Part shown: in pieces, positions 1 to 5,539 of the stretch
How the letters are laid out: every line of letters begins with the position of its first letter
How positions within the stretch are numbered: the stretch's first letter is position 1
NCBI GenBank assembly: GCA_043812055.1
Contig: JBDRMN010000074.1
Coordinates: forward strand, 1-7,939
Reading direction: 5' to 3'
Length of the DNA: 7,939 nt
Origin: JBDRMN01 sp043812055
GTDB lineage: Bacteria > Patescibacteriota > Gracilibacteria > JAHISY01
Program-made: the position numbers and the translations under genes
Notes under the pieces: generated by a model
What the model saw: the letters and a program-made list of their open reading frames with translations, nothing else
The model's database searches: none
Told to the model about the DNA's origin: nothing

Positions 1-65
1 GTTCGCCAGCCCTCGATCAGGGCAAACAAAGCGAGCTGCCTAACTTTGGGGTGTAAATGGATAAA

Positions 66-95
66 TGTAGAAACGTTGCATGCAACGTTTCTACA
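66..95. repeat. Perfect 30-bp palindrome
   Basis: The left arm TGTAGAAACGTTGCA (66-80) is followed directly by its exact reverse complement (81-95), with no spacer. Such a long perfect inverted repeat is unlikely by chance. It lies outside any gene, about 190 bases upstream of mfd. As RNA or single-stranded DNA it would form a hairpin of about 13 bp closed by a minimal loop. It resembles dispersed intergenic palindromes seen in many bacterial genomes, but copy number cannot be judged from one window. No T run follows it, so it does not look like a terminator. Confidence 0.85.
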
Positions 96-113
96 CACAC
101 CTGTCCCCTGGCT

Positions 114-155
114 CTAGAATCTAACACCTAGAACCCATAACCTAGGGCCCAACCT
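114..155. repeat. Imperfect 14-bp tandem repeat with CTAG phasing
   Basis: CTAG occurs at 114, 128 and 142, exactly 14 bases apart. The three units are CTAGAATCTAACAC, CTAGAACCCATAAC and CTAGGGCCCAACCT. The first two match closely and the third has drifted. CTAG is usually rare in bacterial DNA, which makes the phased run stand out. It sits between the perfect palindrome and the promoter candidate of mfd. Its function is unknown. Confidence 0.6.
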
Positions 156-172
156 GCTCCCTAAAATCTGGT

Positions 173-201
173 TTGACAGGGCCGCGAAAGCTCACTAAAC
201 T
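173..201 (+). promoter_or_regulatory. Candidate sigma-70-type promoter of mfd
   Basis: A perfect -35 box TTGACA (173-178) is followed after 17 bases by TAAACT (196-201), which matches the -10 consensus at four of six positions. Transcription would start near 208, leaving a leader of about 80 bases before the TTG start of mfd. A weaker alternative is TATACT at 239-244 with TTGGCC at 214-219, but its spacing is 19. The call rests on sequence match and position only. Confidence 0.45.
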
Positions 202-211
202 CCCGCTCACC

Positions 212-232
212 ACTTGGCCTGCGCCAAGTTTT
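212..232 (+). terminator. Small stem-loop with short T run in the mfd leader
   Basis: ACTTGGC (212-218) and GCCAAGT (223-229) form a perfect 7-bp stem around the tetraloop CTGC, and four T residues (229-232) end the structure. The T run is short, so termination would be weak. It could end transcription of a gene left of the window. If the promoter at 173-201 is real, it would instead be a stem-loop at the extreme 5' end of the mfd transcript, which could affect stability or act as an attenuator. Confidence 0.4.
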
Positions 233-287
233 GGAAGATATACTCAAAAATTAAGATTAATTCTTTAGGTAAAGACTTTTTTGAATT

Positions 288-3200
288 TTGGGTTCAGCAC
301 CGGACATTTCGGTTTCGCCGCGACCTCTCACCGAGGCTTTTCCGGCAGCCCTCTTCGCGAAGATAAGACAAGCTGCGAAAGCTCAAACTCTCACTCTTTC
401 GGGTGCGGGAAATTTTTCGGCAAAGTGTTTGCTCGTGGATAAATTGCTGGAAACGAAGAAACCGCTAGTCGTGTGGGTGGTAAACGATGTGGGCGAAGCT
501 AATGCGCTTTCGGCCCACCTCCAATGCTGGCAGGATCGTCCGGTCCAGCTCTTCACGGCAGAGCAAGCCGACGAGGACGAACACGAACGGACACTCCGGC
601 TCCTCAAAGAAGCGTTGGCTTTGCGGGAAAAAAACGCGATCATTGTGACCAGTTATCGCGACGCTCAAACTCTCCTTCCCGATCTCGTGAGACTGGAAAA
701 AGAGAGCCTGACTATGCGAACCGGCGAAGAGCTTAACCGTACGGATTTTTTTAACGATTTGATTGCGCGCGGTTATGAAAACGTGGGGAGCGAAGATGAG
801 CTTGGTCCGGGTAATTATCGCGCCAGCGGCAGCACGCTGACGATTTTTCCGCCGGAACGCGAGCGGCCGATTCGTTTCGATCTCGATAGTGAGGTAATCG
901 AAAAAATTTTTGATGAAGAGTCTGAACTTGCCGAAATCCGGCTGCTACCAATCAGTAGCGACTACGAAACGGTTGAGCTCATTACCGCACTACCCGACAA
1001 CGCTCTCCTGGTCGGGGACGAGATTATCGAGGAGGAAAACGGCAATAACAATGCGGAAAGCAATTTCGGGGAGGCTCTGCCGAAAGTTTCGCAGTGGCTC
1101 AGCAGTAATCCTGCAATTCAAAAGCTCATTTTCACGAGCTTCCCGGAGGAAGACAGCAACTTTGTCCATCTGCGCTTTCTTTCCGTATTGAAGTTTGTAA
1201 CTCCCCGCGACCTGATCGACGACCTGCGGATAAAGAAAGACGGTAAATGGAAGGTGTTGATTCTCACGAAACAGGGAACTGAGCTCAAAAATATTTTGAA
1301 TGAATATAATTTCGTCTTTGGTGGTGATTCGGGAGTGGATATCCGCGAACTCGACGAGGAAGATTTCTCGCCCCAGGCTTTTCAGAATCCTGAGCTAAAG
1401 ATCGCGGTCATGACTGATCGCGAGATCTTCGGTTTTCAGCGCGCCGGCAAAAGTGTGAGCGAACAAAAAGTCTATCTCGATTTCATTACGAGCTTAAAGA
1501 ATGGCGATTTCGTCGTGCACCTCGATCACGGGATTGGGATTTTTCGCGGGATCGAGCAAAAAACCGTAGATGAGATCACACGGGAATACCTGCGGATTGA
1601 TTATGCGGCGGGTGACAAACTCTTCGTGCCGATCGACCAGGCCGACAAAGTTAACCGCTTCATCGGTACGGGCGATGCTCCTCCGCGTTTGACCAGATTG
1701 GGCAGCAGTGAATGGACGACGGTGCAGAAACGCGTTGCGGCGGAAACGAAGCAAGTCGCCAAGGAACTCCTCGCTCTTTACGCCGCGCGGGCTGCTGCAG
1801 TTGGTATGAAATTCGGGGCAGATGGCAGCCGTCAAGCTGAGTTTGAGGCAAAATTCCCCTACGAAGAAACTCCCGGACAGCTTCGCGCCATCCAGGACGT
1901 GAAGCAGGATATGGAGGCGAGGCGGCCCATGGACCGCCTGGTTTGCGGCGATGTGGGTTTCGGTAAGACCGAGATCGCCATGCGGGCCGCTTTCAAAGCA
2001 GCCTTGACCGGTAAACAGGTCGCCTTCATCTCCCCGATCACAATTCTCACCGATCAGCACTTCAAAAGTTTCTCCAAGCGTCTCGAGGGCTTCGATATCA
2101 GCTGTGAGATGCTCAGCCGATTCAAGACTCCCGCCCAGCAAAGGCAGATCTTGGGTGGACTCGCCGATGGGTCTGTCCAGATCGTGATCGGTACTCATCG
2201 TCTATTGCAATTGGACGTCAAGTTCCACGATCTCGGTCTCGTCATTATCGACGAGGAACAGCGCTTCGGCGTAAAGCAAAAAGAGAGACTGAAAGATCTG
2301 CGTAAACAGGTTGATGTGCTAACCATGACTGCCACACCGATCCCACGCACATTGAATATGGCGCTGAATAAGTTGCGCGACATCACCACGATCAATACCC
2401 CCCCACCGGGACGTCTGCCGATCATCACAGAGGTTCGTCATTTCAGTTGGCACCTGATCAAAGAAGCAATTGAGTGCGAGCTGAAACGCAAGGGTCAGGT
2501 TTATTTCCTCCACAACCGGGTCGCGACGATTGATGGTATCGCGGAGAAATTGCGTAGTCTCATGCCCGAGGCGAAATTCATCGTCACCCACGGGCAACTC
2601 CGTCCCGACGAACTGGAGAATCGTGTGTTGGACTTCAAAAACGGCGAATATGACGTTCTGGTAAGTTCGGCGATCATCGAGAACGGGATTGATCTGCCCA
2701 ATGCGAATACCCTGATCGTGAACGATGCGGAGAACTTCGGCTTGAGCCAACTCTACCAGCTGCGTGGACGGGTGGGTCGGAGTCGAACACAAGCGTACGC
2801 CTACTTCCTCTACAACACCCAGCTACTCAAGCCCGATGCGAAGAAGCGTCTGCGGGCGATCGTCGAAGCGAGTGAGTTGGGAGCGGGATTCGAAATCGCG
2901 ATGAAGGATCTCGAGATTCGCGGGGCTGGCGATATCCTCGGTGCGAATCAATCCGGCGCGATCAATGTCGTCGGCGTTTCCCACTTCGTACGCATGCTCA
3001 ATCAAGCTGTCGAGGATCTCAAGGCCGGTAAGAAAATCAGTACCGACGAAGAAGTGAAAAAGGCTAAGGCTGACGTCACGCTCGAAGTGCCGCTTTCGGC
3101 CTTCATCCCGACGAACTACATTTCGGATACCAAGGAAAAAATCCGAGCTTACCAGAGGCTTTCTTCGGTTGATTCGGCTGAGGAGCTCAACGATCAGAAA

Positions 3201-3599
3201 TTGGAACTGGTTGAAGAATTCGGCCACCTGCCCAACGAAGTTATCAACCTGCTCAAGGTAATTCGTCTGAAGCTCGCCTGCCGCAAGGCCGGTGTGACCG
3301 CGGCAAAAGTCGGTCGCATCAGTCCGCGCAAACGCGAAGCCATCCTCACTCTCGGAGAAAAAGTAAAGCCGGGCAACATCATGAGCGCTCTTTCTGAAAA
3401 CCCCGCCTGGTGCATCAGCGGCGACAAACTCAAGATCGATGTCCAGGATCTCGGTGTGGACTGGGCGAGCGGGTTGCAAAAGACGGTAGAGGCCTTGGCG
3501 AAAGAAATCCGAAGCGACGAAGTCCTTCCGAAGCCCGACAAGGCGAAGGAGGATGAGGTGTTGCCCAAGACTGCGGAGGCGAAACCGTCTGAAACCTGA
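288..3599 (+). CDS. mfd: Transcription-repair coupling factor Mfd
   Basis: The 1103-residue product is a full-length Mfd, close to the roughly 1150 residues usual for the family. Mfd is a cytosolic DNA translocase that removes RNA polymerase stalled at lesions and recruits UvrA for nucleotide excision repair. Residues 1 to about 350 correspond to the UvrB-like N-terminal module. A CarD/RID-like domain that contacts polymerase begins at about 400 (NGDFVVHLDHGIG from 405). A linker helix starts at W476. The superfamily 2 motor shows Walker A GDVGFGKT (554-561), DEEQ (655-658), TAT (681-683), RGRVGR (826-831) and RGAGDILG (878-885). The TRCF domain follows from about 930. The start is TTG at 288; an in-frame TGA at 282 rules out an earlier one, and no good ribosome binding site precedes it, so the exact start is less certain. 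The last 30 residues are a charged tail with DEVLPK twice. Confidence 0.97.
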   Translation: MGSAPDISVSPRPLTEAFPAALFAKIRQAAKAQTLTLSGAGNFSAKCLLVDKLLETKKPLVVWVVNDVGEANALSAHLQCWQDRPVQLFTAEQADEDEHERTLRLLKEALALREKNAIIVTSYRDAQTLLPDLVRLEKESLTMRTGEELNRTDFFNDLIARGYENVGSEDELGPGNYRASGSTLTIFPPERERPIRFDLDSEVIEKIFDEESELAEIRLLPISSDYETVELITALPDNALLVGDEIIEEENGNNNAESNFGEALPKVSQWLSSNPAIQKLIFTSFPEEDSNFVHLRFLSVLKFVTPRDLIDDLRIKKDGKWKVLILTKQGTELKNILNEYNFVFGGDSGVDIRELDEEDFSPQAFQNPELKIAVMTDREIFGFQRAGKSVSEQKVYLDFITSLKNGDFVVHLDHGIGIFRGIEQKTVDEITREYLRIDYAAGDKLFVPIDQADKVNRFIGTGDAPPRLTRLGSSEWTTVQKRVAAETKQVAKELLALYAARAAAVGMKFGADGSRQAEFEAKFPYEETPGQLRAIQDVKQDMEARRPMDRLVCGDVGFGKTEIAMRAAFKAALTGKQVAFISPITILTDQHFKSFSKRLEGFDISCEMLSRFKTPAQQRQILGGLADGSVQIVIGTHRLLQLDVKFHDLGLVIIDEEQRFGVKQKERLKDLRKQVDVLTMTATPIPRTLNMALNKLRDITTINTPPPGRLPIITEVRHFSWHLIKEAIECELKRKGQVYFLHNRVATIDGIAEKLRSLMPEAKFIVTHGQLRPDELENRVLDFKNGEYDVLVSSAIIENGIDLPNANTLIVNDAENFGLSQLYQLRGRVGRSRTQAYAYFLYNTQLLKPDAKKRLRAIVEASELGAGFEIAMKDLEIRGAGDILGANQSGAINVVGVSHFVRMLNQAVEDLKAGKKISTDEEVKKAKADVTLEVPLSAFIPTNYISDTKEKIRAYQRLSSVDSAEELNDQKLELVEEFGHLPNEVINLLKVIRLKLACRKAGVTAAKVGRISPRKREAILTLGEKVKPGNIMSALSENPAWCISGDKLKIDVQDLGVDWASGLQKTVEALAKEIRSDEVLPKPDKAKEDEVLPKTAEAKPSET

Positions 3600-3660
3600 G
3601 TGAAACGAAGATGAGGGACGAGTGATTTTTGAGAGTTGATTTTTATTCGGTACGTATTTG

Positions 3661-3691
3661 AAAAAAAAAGTGCCACCGTGCAAAATGACAC
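3661..3691 (-). terminator. Possible minus-strand terminator between mfd and the next gene
   Basis: Read on the minus strand, 3691-3670 can fold as GTGTCATT pairing with GGTGGCAC around a six-base loop. Three of the eight pairs are G-T. Nine T residues (3669-3661) follow directly. The plus strand cannot form the same stem because the wobble pairs become mismatches. No minus-strand gene lies upstream, so it would stop antisense transcription before it enters mfd, or the T run may be chance. No convincing plus-strand terminator for mfd was seen in this 118-base gap. Confidence 0.25.
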
Positions 3692-3717
3692 CTCGTTTTT
3701 CAACTTAACAAAACACT

Positions 3718-4731
3718 ATGTCTCCAGAAAAGTCTGTCGAAGACCAAAAATTCCGAGAAAGAATTAAGCGGGAAGATTTTATGAAACGTCTGAGTTCTAC
3801 AAAAACCATCATCGCTTTCCTGCAGAACCTTGACACCGAGAAGCTAGCTAAACTAAGTGAATTTTTGCCTGAGTGGGAAAAGAGAATCGAAGACAAATTC
3901 ATGTGCATAGCTAATCGCGAAGTAGAACAAAAGAGTCCTAAAAATGTTTTTACGACACTTCTCAAATTGAGAGACGAATTAAGGCAGCTGCAGGGCCAGT
4001 CTGGAGTAGTAACTCAAGTCATCGGAATAATGCAGGCAGAGATCGAAAGCAAAATCAAAGAAAAATTTCAGAAGGGTCTGTTTGAAGGACAGGGTTTTGG
4101 TGAAGGAGACCTCCGATCAATGCAGGAGCTCGACTTCGGAGACGTAATCCCTGATGCCCAAGAGAAAATAGCCGATCGCCTAAAGTTTCCTTTGGAAACA
4201 GATCCCCGAGTAAAGAGGTACCTTATTTGGTTCGCGAGTACTTCTCTTGATTCGATACCACTGGAACTTCAAGAGGCTTTTAAGACAGCGGCTCAAAACA
4301 GATTCGAAGAAGTGCTGGCAGGCGCTCTAAAAGATGGCAGCCTGAAACGCCTGGTACGTTTTATAAAACCCTGCACAGAAAAACTTGAAGCGGCAATTCC
4401 CGGCTGCGGAGAGAGGGTGGATAAAGCGGTTGAAGAGCTGTTCCGGAAAAAGCTGGATGCTGCGGATCCTGATATTTTTGATAAAGATCTTTTGGGGCAA
4501 ATAGAACCAATGATCCCTGATGCTGCGAAGCAAGTGCAAAACAGAATCAAAGCCTGGTTCAAGGAGGAAATAGCGAGTGATGATTTAGTTGTTTTAAGTT
4601 CTTTGCACAGTAGATGGAAAACGCTAGCAGAAATAATTCCCGGAGCAACAGAACGAATTAAAAGGCGGATTAAGGAAGTGACTGAGAGTACCAAGAAGGC
4701 TGTCCGCAGAGATATTGATAAGCTCTTCTAA
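3718..4731 (+). CDS. Uncharacterised charged alpha-helical repeat protein
   Basis: I do not recognise this 337-residue protein. It has no signal peptide or membrane segment and is rich in Lys, Glu and Arg, so it is probably cytosolic and mostly helical. A degenerate motif recurs: hydrophobic-Pro, then about four polar residues, Lys/Arg/Gln, Ile/Val, two residues, Lys/Arg/Ala, hydrophobic. Clear copies begin at P51 (PEWEKRIEDKF), P145 (PDAQEKIADRL), P228 (PGCGERVDKAV), P267 (PDAAKQVQNRI) and P308 (PGATERIKRRI). Weaker copies are at A107 (AEIESKIKEKF) and around P181. The later copies are 36-47 residues apart. The ATG at 3718 is the first possible start because an in-frame TAA lies at 3706. There is no Shine-Dalgarno sequence. 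Base composition is poorer in G+C than mfd, thrC and argF, which suggests a different history. It may share the mfd transcript, 118 bases behind it. No function is proposed. Confidence 0.85.
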   Translation: MSPEKSVEDQKFRERIKREDFMKRLSSTKTIIAFLQNLDTEKLAKLSEFLPEWEKRIEDKFMCIANREVEQKSPKNVFTTLLKLRDELRQLQGQSGVVTQVIGIMQAEIESKIKEKFQKGLFEGQGFGEGDLRSMQELDFGDVIPDAQEKIADRLKFPLETDPRVKRYLIWFASTSLDSIPLELQEAFKTAAQNRFEEVLAGALKDGSLKRLVRFIKPCTEKLEAAIPGCGERVDKAVEELFRKKLDAADPDIFDKDLLGQIEPMIPDAAKQVQNRIKAWFKEEIASDDLVVLSSLHSRWKTLAEIIPGATERIKRRIKEVTESTKKAVRRDIDKLF

Positions 4732-4808
4732 ATACTAAAATGTAGATCCGGGGAAAGCTAATTGCTGCGGTTTTGCCGAAAAACGAATAAATCTAGACAC
4801 GAGAAAGA

Positions 4809-4850
4809 GCCGCCGAGAGAGAAGCGTAAGTTGACGACTCTCTCAGCGGC
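4809..4850 (-). terminator. Hairpin at the stop codon of the minus-strand membrane gene
   Basis: GCCGCCGAGAGAG (4809-4821) and CTCTCTCAGCGGC (4838-4850) form a 13-bp stem with a single mismatch and a 16-base loop. On the minus strand it begins at the last base of the TAG stop of the 107-residue gene and is followed by CTCTTTCTC, a broken T run. Position and strength suggest an intrinsic terminator of that gene. The plus strand has no T run after it, so termination there, for the 3718-4731 gene, is less likely. Confidence 0.55.
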
Positions 4851-5173
4851 TAAAAACAAGCCGCCAAAAAGTACTGGCAGGCGCACCCTGCCAGAAAGAA
4901 AAACAAAAAGGTGCAAGTATTGGGGTACCAGTCCAACGTATAGCTGATCGGTTGTCTCTTTATCATCCCCAGTACAAATGGAAATAGGAAAACCCCCAAA
5001 ACGCAAGAGCTTAGCGACACTATGATGATAGCATCCTCCCGGACAGAAAACAGAAAGGCTGATTTCACCCATCTAGCCAGCGGGCTGCAGAAGAATCCCA
5101 AAATAAAATCTGCTGCAGCCAAAATAAAATTTGTCCCCGCTACTATGGCGAGGAACCTGCTTTGTTTTTCCAT
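4850..5173 (-). CDS. Small three-helix membrane protein, function unknown
   Basis: The 107-residue product has three strongly hydrophobic segments, about residues 7-29, 48-71 and 86-107, with basic residues near the N-terminus (K3, R6) and in the loops (R34, K37, R45, K72, R73). It is therefore an integral inner-membrane protein. It has seven cysteines, but no motif I recognise and no catalytic signature. The ATG at 5173 is preceded by AAGGAG (5186-5181) seven bases away, the best ribosome binding site in the window, which supports the gene and its start. Overlapping frames on both strands lack such a site. It is a lone gene facing away from thrC, with a hairpin at its stop and another hairpin in its leader. 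Its low G+C content and strong Shine-Dalgarno sequence, unlike its neighbours, hint at acquisition from elsewhere, which is an inference. Confidence 0.7.
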   Translation of the reverse strand: MEKQSRFLAIVAGTNFILAAADFILGFFCSPLARWVKSAFLFSVREDAIIIVSLSSCVLGVFLFPFVLGMIKRQPISYTLDWYPNTCTFLFFFLAGCACQYFLAACF

Positions 5174-5180
5174 TGTACAT

Positions 5181-5186
5181 CTCCTT
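5181..5186 (-). promoter_or_regulatory. Strong ribosome binding site of the membrane gene
   Basis: AAGGAG on the minus strand, seven bases (ATGTACA) before the ATG at 5173. It decides the start of the 107-residue gene. None of the four other intact genes here has a comparable site. Confidence 0.75.
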
Positions 5187-5340
5187 TATTGAGGCGGCTC
5201 CAGAAATCTGAAAACCGCCGATTTAAGAAAATAACGATTACCAAAATTCCTGAAGGGCCTCAACATTCGCGATTTCAAAGAACGAAGACCCTATTTTCCC
5301 ACTTTTTTCCATTCCGTCAAAATCGATTCCTTGATCAAAG

Positions 5341-5390
5341 TCCGCCGTAGCCCTCACGACGTCACGTCGGAACGGCGGGGAGAAGGCGGA
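5341..5390. repeat. GC-rich composite palindromic element
   Basis: Nested inverted repeats share one 50-bp stretch. The ends are TCCGCC (5341-5346) and GGCGGA (5385-5390). CCGCCGT (5342-5348) pairs with ACGGCGG (5372-5378), and CGACGT (5357-5362) pairs with ACGTCG (5364-5369). The left end can pair with either right-hand copy of GGCGG, so two folds compete. Its G+C content is far above the surrounding AT-rich spacer, which suggests an inserted dispersed repeat rather than local sequence. It is not followed by a good T run on either strand. Confidence 0.65.
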
Positions 5391-5401
5391 TTAAAAGCAT
5401 C

Positions 5402-5441
5402 ATACTACAAAATGGCGCAACTTTACGCTATTTTGTAGTAT
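5402..5441. repeat. 16-bp inverted repeat (stem-loop) upstream of thrC
   Basis: ATACTACAAAATGGCG (5402-5417) pairs with CGCTATTTTGTAGTAT (5426-5441) around the eight-base loop CAACTTTA. The only imperfection is one G-T type pair. It ends about 100 bases before the thrC start. No T run follows, so it is more likely a repeat element or regulatory structure than a terminator. Confidence 0.75.
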
Positions 5442-5454
5442 ATGGTATAGGGCA

Positions 5455-5478
5455 ACACTAACACTAACACTAACACTA
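5455..5478. repeat. ACACTA tandem hexamer, four copies
   Basis: Four exact copies of ACACTA run from 5455 to 5478, followed by GCTACTAGCC, which continues the CTA theme with CTAG at 5476 and 5483. It lies 14 bases after the stem-loop at 5402-5441. The exact repetition suggests replication slippage. Its function is unknown. Confidence 0.85.
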
Positions 5479-5539
5479 GCTACTAGCCCCCTACTTCAAC
5501 AAAGGTGCAGTATTTCAGAAAAAGCAATAAAATCTCCCT

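Larger units (their letters stand above)
5174..5539. other. Non-coding region between divergent genes, rich in palindromes
   Basis: No convincing gene was found in these 366 bases. They separate the minus-strand membrane gene from thrC and must hold both promoters. They contain the membrane gene's leader with its Shine-Dalgarno site, a GC-rich composite palindrome (5341-5390), a 16-bp stem-loop (5402-5441) and an ACACTA tandem repeat (5455-5478). The best thrC promoter guess is TTTACG (5422-5427) with TATAGG (5446-5451) at 18 bases, each matching consensus at only four of six positions. That pair overlaps the stem-loop and is weakly supported. Confidence 0.6.

Noticed and set aside
1..56. Possible C-terminal end of an upstream gene on the plus strand (frame ending TAA at 54-56, or another ending TAA at 40-42).
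   Set aside because: Two frames are equally open over too few codons, and neither peptide matches anything I recognise.
1494..2198. A 234-residue open frame on the minus strand.
   Set aside because: It is wholly antisense to the motor and RID domains of mfd, and the peptide has no recognisable domain; it is a shadow of mfd codon use.
288..3599. Alternative genetic code with TGA read as an amino acid, as in some candidate phyla.
   Set aside because: mfd and argF end with TGA at the expected protein ends, and no gene needs an internal TGA.
2823..3683. A 286-residue open frame on the minus strand.
   Set aside because: Antisense to the mfd TRCF domain, with no ribosome binding site or recognisable motif.
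4762..4947. A 61-residue basic peptide on the plus strand with a TTG start.
   Set aside because: It overlaps the end and terminator hairpin of the better-supported membrane gene on the other strand, and has no ribosome binding site.
4758..5072. A second minus-strand frame overlapping the membrane gene, considered as a frameshifted partner.
   Set aside because: The 107-residue frame is self-contained, with ribosome binding site, three hydrophobic segments and a hairpin at its stop. The second frame has none of these.
5162..5350. A 62-residue open frame on the plus strand.
   Set aside because: TTG start without a ribosome binding site, overlapping the membrane gene's start and leader; its basic, Phe-rich sequence looks like translated non-coding DNA.
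5455..5486. CRISPR-like repeats.
   Set aside because: The ACACTA units are six bases long and contiguous, without spacers; no CRISPR repeat or cas gene is present.
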